Of a stretch of 64,000 bases of DNA, positions 7,966 through 15,169 are shown in pieces; position 1 is the first letter of the stretch, and every line of letters begins with the position of its first letter. Both the position numbers and the translations under genes were made by a program. The notes under the pieces are model-generated. The model saw only the letters and a program-made list of their open reading frames with translations. It was not told where the DNA came from and searched no databases. The stretch comes from Paractinoplanes bogorensis (GTDB taxonomy: Bacteria > Actinomycetota > Actinomycetes > Mycobacteriales > Micromonosporaceae): the NCBI RefSeq assembly GCF_018829635.1, contig NZ_JAHKKG010000012.1:302891-366890 (forward strand), given 5' to 3'.

Positions 7966-8472
7966 TCAACGAAGTGCTCGGCTGTATCTCCACTGCGCGA
8001 CCGGCTCCCCGTTGACCGGCTCGACCCGCGTGGCACCGTCCGCGTGCCAGCCCCCGGCCTCGTAGAAACCCCGCGCCCGCGTGTTGTCCTCGAGCACCCA
8101 CAGCACGGCCCGATCCGCGAGCCCGGCCAGCTTCTCCAGCGCGTCCACCATCAGCAGGCGCCCCACCCCGGTGCCGATCTGCTCGGGCGCGACGTGGATC
8201 GCGTACAGCTCGGCCGCCCCCTCGGTCTCCGACGGCCCCACATAGGTGAACCCCACGACGGCACCGGAGGAAGAGACCGCCACCGTCATCCGGTGCGTGT
8301 CCTGCTCCCAGCGGTACCGTTCGCTCCACCATTCGCCGAACGCCGCCGCCGTCCGCAGTTCCAGCGTCGACGCCGACAGGATTCCCGCATAGGCCGCGAC
8401 CCGCGAGCGCTGATGCACCTCGCCGACCGCGATCAGATCAAATTCTTTCGCCGTACGCAGGGAGACGCTCAT
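7966..8472 (-). CDS. GNAT-family N-acetyltransferase
   Basis: 168-aa GCN5-related acetyltransferase. It would transfer an acetyl group from acetyl-CoA to an unidentified amine. Motif A, the acetyl-CoA pyrophosphate loop, is APEQIGTGVGRLLM at about residues 105-118. Motif B follows in NTRARGFYEAGGW, with the usual Tyr. An N-terminal helix pair (FDLIAVGEVHQRSRVAAYAG) is typical of RimI- and PhnO-like members. TACCGT (minus strand, 8479-8484) lies 6 nt before the ATG, suggesting a leaderless transcript. It lies 19 nt downstream of the RNase Z stop on the same strand. Its own stop codon is nearly touched by an iron-box promoter pointing the same way. Confidence 0.85.
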   Translation of the reverse strand: MSVSLRTAKEFDLIAVGEVHQRSRVAAYAGILSASTLELRTAAAFGEWWSERYRWEQDTHRMTVAVSSSGAVVGFTYVGPSETEGAAELYAIHVAPEQIGTGVGRLLMVDALEKLAGLADRAVLWVLEDNTRARGFYEAGGWHADGATRVEPVNGEPVAQWRYSRALR

Positions 8473-8491
8473 CGCCCGACGGTAGCCGCAC

Positions 8492-9406
8492 TCATCCTCC
8501 GGCGGTGGCCGCCCGCCTCGGGGGCACCGGAACCCGTTCGAGGTCCGCCCCGACCACGATGTCGCCGTCGAACTCGGCGCGGGCCTCGTCGAGGAACCGG
8601 GACGGGTCCGGATAGCGCTGCGAGAAGTGGGTCAGCACCAGCGTCCGTACACCGGCCTCGCGCGCGACCCGGCCCGCCTGCGCCGCGGTCAGGTGCCCCA
8701 CCTGGGCGGCCATCTCAGCGTCCTCGGTCAGGAAGGTCGACTCGATCACCAGCAGGTCGACCCCGGCCGCCAGCGCGAACACGTTGTCGCACAGGCCGGT
8801 GTCCATGATGAAGGCGAAGCTCTGCCCGGGTCGTTCGACGCTGACCTGCTCGAGCGTGACGTCGCCGGCGCGGCCGGTCCGCTGCAACTCGCCGACCGCG
8901 GGCCCGGCGATGCCGTGGGCCGCCAGCAGCTCGGGAACCATGCGACGGCCGCTCGGTTCGTCCAGCCGGTAGCCGTACGTGGGAAGGGAATGTCTTAGGG
9001 GTAACGCCGTGAGCGGTCCGTCATTCCAAGAAGAGCCGGCGATGGGCGAAGCGACGATGGAAGCGTTGTCCCAATAGCTGGTGGCGTGCCGCAGGCGGTC
9101 GTAGAACTCCTGGCCGTCCGCCGGGTAGTGCACGGTGACCGGGTGCGGCACCTTGTCGAGCGAGATGCGCTGCAGGATGCCGGGCAGGCCGAGGCTGTGA
9201 TCGCCGTGGAAGTGGGTGATGCAGATGCGGCGCAGCGGGCTGACCGCGAGACCGGCCATCAGCATCTGGCGCTGGGTGCCCTCACCCGGGTCGAAGAGGA
9301 TCACCTCGTCGTCCCAGCGCAGCAGGTAGCCGTTGTGGTTGCGCAGCCGGGTCGGCACTTGACTCGCCGTACCGAGCAGGACCAACTCACGCACAGCAAT
9401 CCCCAT
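8492..9406 (-). CDS. rnz: ribonuclease Z (tRNA 3'-processing endonuclease)
   Basis: 304-aa metallo-beta-lactamase-fold nuclease that trims the 3' trailer of pre-tRNAs. The hallmark THFHGDHSLGLPG (HxHxDH) lies at about residues 60-72. A second His-containing motif with the metal-bridging Asp (FIMDTGLCDN) and the C-terminal LVLTHFSQRY are present. The long-form N-terminal half is absent, as is usual in bacteria. I use the ATG at 9406 (MGIAVRELVLLG); the family often begins at the MRELVxLG position, so the GTG 12 nt inside is an alternative. The leader contains a 13-bp inverted repeat. Confidence 0.93.
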   Translation of the reverse strand: MGIAVRELVLLGTASQVPTRLRNHNGYLLRWDDEVILFDPGEGTQRQMLMAGLAVSPLRRICITHFHGDHSLGLPGILQRISLDKVPHPVTVHYPADGQEFYDRLRHATSYWDNASIVASPIAGSSWNDGPLTALPLRHSLPTYGYRLDEPSGRRMVPELLAAHGIAGPAVGELQRTGRAGDVTLEQVSVERPGQSFAFIMDTGLCDNVFALAAGVDLLVIESTFLTEDAEMAAQVGHLTAAQAGRVAREAGVRTLVLTHFSQRYPDPSRFLDEARAEFDGDIVVGADLERVPVPPRRAATAGG

Positions 9407-9417
9407 CGGAAATGAAG

Positions 9418-9484
9418 CGACCCCTGGGGACTTCCACACACGCATGCGTGGTCCGGTCGGACAAGGCCGGATCCCCAGGGGTCG
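9418..9484 (-). promoter_or_regulatory. inverted repeat in the rnz leader
   Basis: CGACCCCTGGGGA (9418-9430) is repeated perfectly inverted at 9472-9484. It starts 11 nt upstream of the rnz start and encloses a 41-nt loop with a further palindrome, CGCATGCG (9441-9448). It could fold in the rnz 5' UTR or be a regulator site. The rest of the 267-bp gap (9485-9673) shows nothing I can name. Confidence 0.5.
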
Positions 9485-9673
9485 GGTGGCTATCTCGAAT
9501 TCGCCGCACCGCTGCCACACGGTCTCGACGTAGTACTACGAAGCTGTCGAGGACAGCGGCTAGCGGACAGCCACCTCACGAGTCCCGTTGCTATACAACT
9601 TCGGACCACCTCCCTTCACGTGTACGGCCACGTTAACCACCGGGAGGCGGCACCGCCAAGGATTTTTGAATCA

Positions 9674-10648
9674 CTAGAGACGCGGGAATACGCGCGGGGA
9701 CATCTCGGTGCCCTCCACGGCGAGCGCGGCCGGCCCCACGATCAGCGGATCGGGCGTGCCGACGATCTCGTGGTCCTTGTTGTCGTAGTCGAAGCGGGCC
9801 AGCACGTGCCGCATCGCCTCGAGCCGGGCCCGCTTCTTGTCGTTGCTCTTCACCACGGTCCACGGCGCGTCGGCGGTGTCGGTGTAGAAGAACATCGCCT
9901 CCTTGGCCTCGGTGTAATCACCCCACTTGTCGAGCGAGGCGAGGTCGTTGGGCGAGAGCTTCCACTGCCGTACGGGATCGACCTGCCGGATCGCGAAGCG
10001 GGTGCGCTGCTCGCCCTGGGTCACCGAGAACCAGAACTTGACCAGGTTGATGTTCGAGCGGACCAGCATGCGCTCGAGCTCGGGGGCCTGACGCATGAAC
10101 TCGAGGTATTCCTGGCGGGTGCAGTAGCCCATCACCCGCTCGACGCCGGCCCGGTTGTACCAGGAACGGTCGAACAGCACGATCTCACCGGCCGACGGCA
10201 GGTGGCTGATGTAGCGCTGGAAGTACCACTGCGTGCTTTCCTTCTCGCTGGGCTTCTCCAGCGCCACGACCTTGGAGCCGCGCGGGTTGAGGTGCTCCAT
10301 GAAGCGCTTGATCGTGCCGCCCTTGCCGGCCGCGTCGCGCCCCTCGAACAGGATCACCATCCGCTCGCCGGTGCTCTTGCACCAGTTCTGCAGCTTCAGC
10401 AGCTCGATCTGGAGGAGCCGCTTGTGGTGGTCGTACTCGTGGCGGGCCATGCGCTCGCCGTACGGGTACTCCTCGCGCCAGGTGTCGATCGGCGTGCCGT
10501 CGGCGTTGAGCAGCACCGGGTCATCGTCGTCGTCATCGGCAACCCGATAGCCGCCCAGCTCCGCGATCGGCCCCGAATAGGGCGGCGTCGTGTTGTCCGA
10601 GTCATCCAAGTGGCCGTTGTGATGCGTGTGCTCCGCCTCCGACTGCAT
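9674..10648 (-). CDS. ppk2: polyphosphate kinase 2 family protein
   Basis: 324-aa single-domain PPK2, a P-loop kinase that transfers phosphate between polyphosphate and nucleoside di- or monophosphates. Walker A is EGRDAAGKGG, the lid module is RGSKVVALEKPSEKE, and Walker B is FDRSWYNRAGVERV. The order and length match PPK2 proteins of actinobacteria. The N-terminal 60 residues are acidic and His-rich, with an Asp run (VADDDDDDPV), and are probably disordered. The ATG at 10648 is preferred over an in-frame start 36 nt upstream. It lies 55 nt downstream of the CYTH-CHAD gene on the same strand, so the two polyphosphate-related proteins are probably co-expressed. Confidence 0.93.
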   Translation of the reverse strand: MQSEAEHTHHNGHLDDSDNTTPPYSGPIAELGGYRVADDDDDDPVLLNADGTPIDTWREEYPYGERMARHEYDHHKRLLQIELLKLQNWCKSTGERMVILFEGRDAAGKGGTIKRFMEHLNPRGSKVVALEKPSEKESTQWYFQRYISHLPSAGEIVLFDRSWYNRAGVERVMGYCTRQEYLEFMRQAPELERMLVRSNINLVKFWFSVTQGEQRTRFAIRQVDPVRQWKLSPNDLASLDKWGDYTEAKEAMFFYTDTADAPWTVVKSNDKKRARLEAMRHVLARFDYDNKDHEIVGTPDPLIVGPAALAVEGTEMSPRVFPRL

Positions 10649-10703
10649 AAGACGAATACATACCCGGTACGGGTGACAACTCAACGGTTCAGCAGATGAA
10701 CAT

Positions 10704-12122
10704 TCAGCCCAGCCACGAGCGCAGGCGCTTCCGGCGCGACTCTTCGACCACCACCGGCAGTTCCCGGTACGTGTCCTTGCCCACCTGCTCCTGCCGGGCC
10801 CACAGGACGCCGAACCAGAAACTGTCCTGCCCGAGCTCGTGCAGCAGCTCGCGGGCGACCACCGAGTCTTGATGCGCGCCGAGCACGTCCTGCAGGTCGG
10901 TCAGCGACTTGACCAGCTGCTTCCCCGGCTTGCCGCCCTCCGCCTCGAACACCTCGACGGCATAGCGGGCGCGCTTGTAGGCCTTGCGGGCGTCGTGCAG
11001 CTCGTGATCCTCGCCGTGGGCCAGGGCCTCGTCGAGCAGCCCGTCGGCTTTGGCGAGGCTTTTCCGCGTACGGGCGATGGAGTCCTTCTCCACCGTCTGC
11101 TGAGCGGCCAGCTGGTCGATCCGGTCGAGCAGGGTCAGATAGCGCTCGCCCTCGAGCGCCTCGTCGAGCGCGGCCCGGCCCTCGGCCACCTGCCGGTCGA
11201 GGTGCTCACGGATGCGCGCGGCCACCGGCCGGAACTGCTCACCCTGCTCGTCGAGTCCGGCCAGCAGCTTGCCCTCCTGCACCTGACCGTCGCGCACCTG
11301 ACCGAGCAGGTCGGCCAGCCACTTGAGCTCGTCGCCCAGGTCGGCCGCCTCGGGAAAGGTGCGCTTGAACGTCTTGAGGGTGCTGCGCAGGCGCCGCGTG
11401 CCGACGCGCATCTTGTGCACCGCTTCCGGGTCGCCCTGACGGACACCCGGGTCGTACGCCTCGATGGCGTCGCGCTGCTCCCGCACGTACCGGAGAACGG
11501 GATCTTTGCTGGTGATCTGTGGCTCTGGTTTGGCCCGGTCGCCGACCGCGCGGGAGACCTTGGACGGGCCCGAGGCGGGGCTGGCGCCGGCCTTGAGCAG
11601 CACCTTCTCCACCGCCTTGAGCACCCGCGGGCCGCCGTCGACAAGCTCGACCTCGACCTCCTGCCAGCGCTGCTCGTGGCCGTCGGTCAGGGCGATCACC
11701 TGATCCTGCGCGACCAGCGCGAGCGTCCGGCCGTCGGCGTCGCGCAGCGGGGTCTCGACCCGGTGCGTGCGCAGGCGGGCCACCGGCTTGACCGGCTGGC
11801 GGCGGATGATCGCCCGCACCTGCCCGATCAGCTCGGCCGGCACCGTGTCCGGATTCCCGTTCAACGGCACCCGGTGCTCGGTGCGGCTGGTGCCCTCGCC
11901 CGGGGTCTTCAGATGCCAGCCGGCGTCGCCGCCCCCGGTGCGGCGGCGTAACGTCCGGCGGTTCTTCATCAGGGCGAGATCGTCGGTGTCGAAGTAGGTC
12001 GCGTCGAGGTCGTGGGTCTCGGCCCCGGTCGTGCTGGTGATACCGGCCTTGCCGGTGAGATCGGGCAGCTCGAACTCGGCGGGCACGTCGTATTTACGCT
12101 CTGTTTCGCTGGCGATCTCCAT
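10704..12122 (-). CDS. CYTH and CHAD domain-containing protein
   Basis: 472-aa two-domain protein. The N-terminal CYTH triphosphate tunnel domain (about 1-200) starts with the signature ETERKYDVP (ExExK). It contains paired Arg/Lys-rich strands (NRRTLRRRTGG, WHLKTP) that would hold a triphosphate, and fits inorganic tripolyphosphatase (YgiF-like) enzymes. The C-terminal CHAD domain (about 215-470) is a helical bundle with conserved His and basic residues (VHKMRVGTRRLRSTLKTFK and DARKAYKRARYAVEVF) known to bind polyphosphate. Its position directly upstream of ppk2 supports a role in polyphosphate turnover. No TANNNT box precedes the start at 6 nt, unlike many neighbours. Confidence 0.92.
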   Translation of the reverse strand: MEIASETERKYDVPAEFELPDLTGKAGITSTTGAETHDLDATYFDTDDLALMKNRRTLRRRTGGGDAGWHLKTPGEGTSRTEHRVPLNGNPDTVPAELIGQVRAIIRRQPVKPVARLRTHRVETPLRDADGRTLALVAQDQVIALTDGHEQRWQEVEVELVDGGPRVLKAVEKVLLKAGASPASGPSKVSRAVGDRAKPEPQITSKDPVLRYVREQRDAIEAYDPGVRQGDPEAVHKMRVGTRRLRSTLKTFKRTFPEAADLGDELKWLADLLGQVRDGQVQEGKLLAGLDEQGEQFRPVAARIREHLDRQVAEGRAALDEALEGERYLTLLDRIDQLAAQQTVEKDSIARTRKSLAKADGLLDEALAHGEDHELHDARKAYKRARYAVEVFEAEGGKPGKQLVKSLTDLQDVLGAHQDSVVARELLHELGQDSFWFGVLWARQEQVGKDTYRELPVVVEESRRKRLRSWLG

Positions 12123-12241
12123 CCGTTAATGATGCCCGAACGGGTGACCGTCCCACAGGCCAAGCGTTTGGCAGGTTCTGCACAGCCGGGTCACAGGTGT
12201 TGCTGGCACCGTGGTGGGTCTTGGCTCTGAGGAGGCTCTAC

Positions 12242-12406
12242 ATGGAGAAGACCGATCGCCGACCCATCTCGCTGGCCGGCCTCGGCCTGATCGGTGCCGG
12301 CGCCGTGCTCGGTCTGGCTCTGGCCGCACCCGCCTCGGCGGCGCCCGGCGACAACGGTCCGGCGCAGTCCAAGCCCGCGCCGGTCGCCGAGAAGGATCCT
12401 TCTTAA
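12242..12406 (+). CDS. 54-aa secreted peptide of unknown function
   Basis: Very short secretory protein. MEKTDRRPISLAGLG is a basic n-region, LIGAGAVLGLALAA the hydrophobic core, and PASAA the cleavage site, leaving a mature peptide of only about 20 residues rich in Pro, Lys and Asp. A near-consensus RBS (GAGGAGG) sits 7 nt before the ATG, which argues for translation. There is no lipobox Cys. It is divergent from the CYTH-CHAD gene. Its TAA overlaps by two bases the stop codon of the convergent gene (TAA at 12404-12406 against 12403-12405). Confidence 0.6.
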   Translation: MEKTDRRPISLAGLGLIGAGAVLGLALAAPASAAPGDNGPAQSKPAPVAEKDPS

Positions 12407-12789
12407 GCGGCCATCGGCCGGCCGCCGAGGCTCCGCAGATAGAGCGCGCGTGAGTAGTTGGCCGCGGCGGCGCTGTAATACATGGTCGCGAGCCCGACGT
12501 AGAAGCCGTTGTTGGTGATCGAGTTCTTGGCCGTGGTCGACGCCGACCACCGGATCTCCGCGTCCGACTCGCTGATCCCCTTCCGGATGCAGCGCAGCCG
12601 GTTCATCTCCTTGCCGGTCTTCCAGGTCTCGAGGGCCTGTTCGGCCTCCCGCATCGACTCCTCGGCCTGCTCGGTGAGCGATTCCGCGAGATTCCAGGCC
12701 TGGCGCTCGTCGTTGTTGTAAAAGGTCGGCACGTCCCACCTCCCGCTGTACCGCGATCGATCTCCAGTCTGCGGAACGTGTCGGGACAT
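12403..12789 (-). CDS. 128-aa helical protein of unknown function
   Basis: Not recognised. The central part (about 25-65) is strongly amphipathic and probably coiled coil (LTEQAEESMREAEQALETWK). It is followed by RLRCIRKGISESDAEIRW and an aromatic/Ala helix (NNGFYVGLATMYYSAAAANYSRALYL). There is no signal peptide. The ATG at 12789 is chosen because GGTGGAAAAG lies at proper distance; the GTG 15 nt upstream would sit on top of that RBS. It ends in a stop-codon overlap with the convergent 54-aa peptide gene, so no terminator fits between them. Confidence 0.6.
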   Translation of the reverse strand: MSRHVPQTGDRSRYSGRWDVPTFYNNDERQAWNLAESLTEQAEESMREAEQALETWKTGKEMNRLRCIRKGISESDAEIRWSASTTAKNSITNNGFYVGLATMYYSAAAANYSRALYLRSLGGRPMAA

Positions 12790-12819
12790 GTCGATCTTTT
12801 CCACCCCCAGGCATGAAAA

Positions 12820-12845
12820 CCGCCCCCGGCGATTGCCGGGGGCGG
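12820..12845 (-). terminator. intrinsic terminator after msrA
   Basis: Perfect 11-bp stem CCGCCCCCGGC/GCCGGGGGCGG with a GATT loop, followed on the minus strand by GTTTTC. It lies 11 nt downstream of the msrA stop. Confidence 0.8.
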
Positions 12846-12855
12846 TAGCGCCTGA

Positions 12856-13515
12856 TCAGGCCGTGCGGGCGACGCCGACCGGGCAGGTCATGCCGTTGGG
12901 GCCGTGGTTGCAGTAGCCGTACGGGTTCTTGGCGTCCGAGAGGTACTGCTGGTGGTAGTTCTCGGCGTAGTAATAGGTGCCGAGCGACCGGATCTCCGTC
13001 GTGATCTGGCCGTGCCGGGCCGCGGTGACCACCGGCTGGAACGCCTCCAGTGAGGCCTGCGCTATGCGGGCCTGGTCGTCCGTGGTCGTGTAGATCGCGG
13101 ACCGGTACTGGGTGCCGACGTCGTTGCCCTGGCGCATGCCCTGGGTCGGGTCGTGGTTCTCCCAGAAGGCCTTCAGCAGGTCCTCGTACTTGATCTGGCT
13201 CGGGTCGTAGACGACCTGGACCACCTCGGCGTGGCCGGTCGAGCCGGAGCAGGTCTCCTCGTACGTCGGGTTGCGGGTGAAACCGCCCGCATAGCCGACC
13301 GAGGTCGAGTGGACGCCCGGCAACTGCCAGAAGATCCGCTCGGCGCCCCAGAAACAACCCATCCCGAAGACCGCGACCTCGAAGCCGGCCGGCCACGGAC
13401 CCTTGAGCGGGGTGCCGAGCACGGTGTGCGTGTCGGCGACCGGCATCTCCAGGGGGCGGCCCGGCAGGGCCTGGTCGGGGGTAATCAGCTCGAGCTTCTT
13501 GTGCCGCAGGAACAC
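12856..13515 (-). CDS. msrA: peptide-methionine (S)-S-oxide reductase
   Basis: 219-aa MsrA that reduces methionine-S-sulfoxide in proteins, using thioredoxin or a related reductant. The catalytic Cys lies in GMGCFWGAERIFW (about residue 54). The substrate-pocket GYAGG, the TGHAEVVQVVYDP block and EIRSLGTYYYAENYHQQYL are all conserved. A resolving Cys lies near the C-terminus (PYGYCNHGPNGMTCPVG). The GTG at 13515 is chosen because AAGGGAG is 5 nt upstream and the resulting N-terminus (V-F-L-R-H-K) matches actinobacterial MsrA proteins. It is followed by a strong terminator. The upstream neighbour is the HIT gene on the same strand. Confidence 0.95.
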   Translation of the reverse strand: MFLRHKKLELITPDQALPGRPLEMPVADTHTVLGTPLKGPWPAGFEVAVFGMGCFWGAERIFWQLPGVHSTSVGYAGGFTRNPTYEETCSGSTGHAEVVQVVYDPSQIKYEDLLKAFWENHDPTQGMRQGNDVGTQYRSAIYTTTDDQARIAQASLEAFQPVVTAARHGQITTEIRSLGTYYYAENYHQQYLSDAKNPYGYCNHGPNGMTCPVGVARTA

Positions 13516-13562
13516 GGTCACTCCCTTCATCCGGTGATGTAACACCAGGGGACGCGCAACCC

Positions 13563-13976
13563 TTACCCGAGCTTGGCGGCGATGGATGCGGCGTAGGACG
13601 TGGCCTCTTCATCGTCCGCGTACTTGGTCCGGGGCCAGAAGAAACCCCGCAAACCATCTCCCTTCGTACGCGGTACGACGTGGAAGTGCAGATGTGCCAC
13701 CGACTGCGACACCACGTTGTTGTTCGCCACGAATGTCCCCTGCGCCCCGAGCGCATCGGGAACCGCCGCGGCCACCCGCTGCACCAGTCCGAAATATCCG
13801 GGCAGATCGGCCACGGGCAGGTCGGCGAGCGTCACCACGTGCGCGCGCGGCACGATCAGCACGTGACCCTTGAAGACCGGGCGGGTGTCGAGGAACCCCA
13901 CCCCGTCGGGCGAGTCGATCACCTGGAAAGCGGGCACCGACCCCGCCACGATGTCGCAGAACACGCAGGATGCCAC
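13563..13976 (-). CDS. HIT-family nucleotide hydrolase/transferase
   Basis: 137-aa histidine-triad protein with the catalytic motif SVAHLHFHVVPR (HxHxHxx) near residue 95. The N-terminal CVFCDIVAG gives the two Cys of the zinc-binding Hint-type subgroup, which cleaves purine nucleoside phosphoramidates or adenylated intermediates. Length and order are standard. The start is GTG at 13976, with TAGTCT ending 6 nt upstream on the minus strand and no RBS (leaderless). It diverges from metB across only 24 bp; the two -10 boxes share two base pairs. Confidence 0.9.
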   Translation of the reverse strand: MASCVFCDIVAGSVPAFQVIDSPDGVGFLDTRPVFKGHVLIVPRAHVVTLADLPVADLPGYFGLVQRVAAAVPDALGAQGTFVANNNVVSQSVAHLHFHVVPRTKGDGLRGFFWPRTKYADDEEATSYAASIAAKLG

Positions 13977-13982
13977 CAGCTG

Positions 13983-13992
13983 AGACTAGCCT
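13983..13992. promoter_or_regulatory. overlapping divergent -10 boxes (HIT and metB)
   Basis: TAGTCT on the minus strand (13983-13988) is 6 nt from the HIT GTG. TAGCCT on the plus strand (13987-13992) is 8 nt from the metB ATG. The hexamers overlap by 2 bp, so the two promoters should exclude each other. Confidence 0.5.
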
Positions 13993-14000
13993 TGCGCAGC

Positions 14001-15152
14001 ATGACGGCTAACGACTACGGGTTCGACACCCTCGCCATCCACGCCGGCTCGGATCCGGACCCCCGGACCGGCGCGGTGGTGCCTCCGATCTATCAGACGA
14101 GCACGTACGCCCAGGACGCCGTCGGCTCCCCGCGGCTCGGGTACGAATACAGCCGCTCCGGCAACCCCACCCGCGACGCGCTGCAGGAGTGCCTGGCCGC
14201 GATCGAGGGTGGACGCCGCGCCCTCGCCTTCGCGAGCGGGCTCGCGGCCGAAGACACGCTGATCCGCGCCGTGTGCCGTCCGGGCGACCATGTCGTGATC
14301 CCGGGTGATGCGTACGGGGGAACGTATCGGCTCTTCGCCAAGGTGGCCGAGAACTGGGGCCTGGACTGGACGGCCGTTCCGCTCGACGACCTCGACCAGG
14401 TGCGCGCCGCGTTCCGGCCCGGCGTCACCAAGATGATCTGGGCCGAGACGCCGACCAACCCGCTGCTCAACATCGCCGACATCGCGGCGCTGGCCGGGCT
14501 GGCCCACGAGTACGACGGTCTGCTGGTGGTCGACAACACGTTCGCCTCGCCCTATCTGCAGCAGCCGCTGGCCCTGGGCGCCGACGTCGTCGTGCACTCG
14601 ACCACGAAGTATCTCGGCGGTCACTCCGATGTGGTCGGTGGTGCGCTGGTGACCGCGACCGACGACCTCGGCGAGCAGCTGGCCTTCTTCCAGAACGCGA
14701 TGGGTGCGGTCAACGGGCCGTTCGACGCGTGGCTCACCCTGCGCGGCGTGAAGACCCTCGGCGTACGGATGGAAAGGCATTGTGACAACGCGGAGCGGAT
14801 CGTCGGCTACCTGCGTGAGCACAAGGCCGTCTCCCAGGTGCTCTATCCGGGGCTCGAGACGCACCCGGGGCACGAGATCGCGGCCAAGCAGATGCAGCGC
14901 TTCGGTGGCATGGTCTCGTTCCGGGCGGCCGGCGGTAAGGAAAAGGCCATCGAGATCTGCAACCGGACAAAGCTCTTCGTGCTCGCCGAGTCGCTCGGCG
15001 GCATCGAGTCGCTGATCGAGCACCCCGGCCAGATGACACACCTGTCGGCTGCGGGCTCCGCGCTTGAAGTCCCCGCCGATCTCGTGCGACTGTCTGTCGG
15101 CATCGAAACCGTTGACGATCTGCTCGCCGACCTGGAGCAGGCACTCGGCTGA
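14001..15152 (+). CDS. metB: cystathionine gamma-synthase
   Basis: 383-aa PLP enzyme of the Cys/Met metabolism family. It would condense an activated homoserine with cysteine to cystathionine in methionine synthesis. The PLP Lys is Lys203 in STTKYLGGHSDVVGG. FASGLAAEDTLIRAV, the PGDAYGGTYRLF loop, the WAETPTNPLL block and the C-terminal SLGGIESLIEHPGQMTHL are as in MetB proteins. The length and the LGGIESL tail favour gamma-synthase over beta- or gamma-lyase, although close paralogues have lyase activity. No RBS is seen, and the -10 lies 8 nt upstream, so the mRNA is probably leaderless. The amidase gene starts 17 nt downstream and may be co-transcribed. Confidence 0.88.
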   Translation: MTANDYGFDTLAIHAGSDPDPRTGAVVPPIYQTSTYAQDAVGSPRLGYEYSRSGNPTRDALQECLAAIEGGRRALAFASGLAAEDTLIRAVCRPGDHVVIPGDAYGGTYRLFAKVAENWGLDWTAVPLDDLDQVRAAFRPGVTKMIWAETPTNPLLNIADIAALAGLAHEYDGLLVVDNTFASPYLQQPLALGADVVVHSTTKYLGGHSDVVGGALVTATDDLGEQLAFFQNAMGAVNGPFDAWLTLRGVKTLGVRMERHCDNAERIVGYLREHKAVSQVLYPGLETHPGHEIAAKQMQRFGGMVSFRAAGGKEKAIEICNRTKLFVLAESLGGIESLIEHPGQMTHLSAAGSALEVPADLVRLSVGIETVDDLLADLEQALG

Positions 15153-15169
15153 GAAAAACGGAGCACGGC

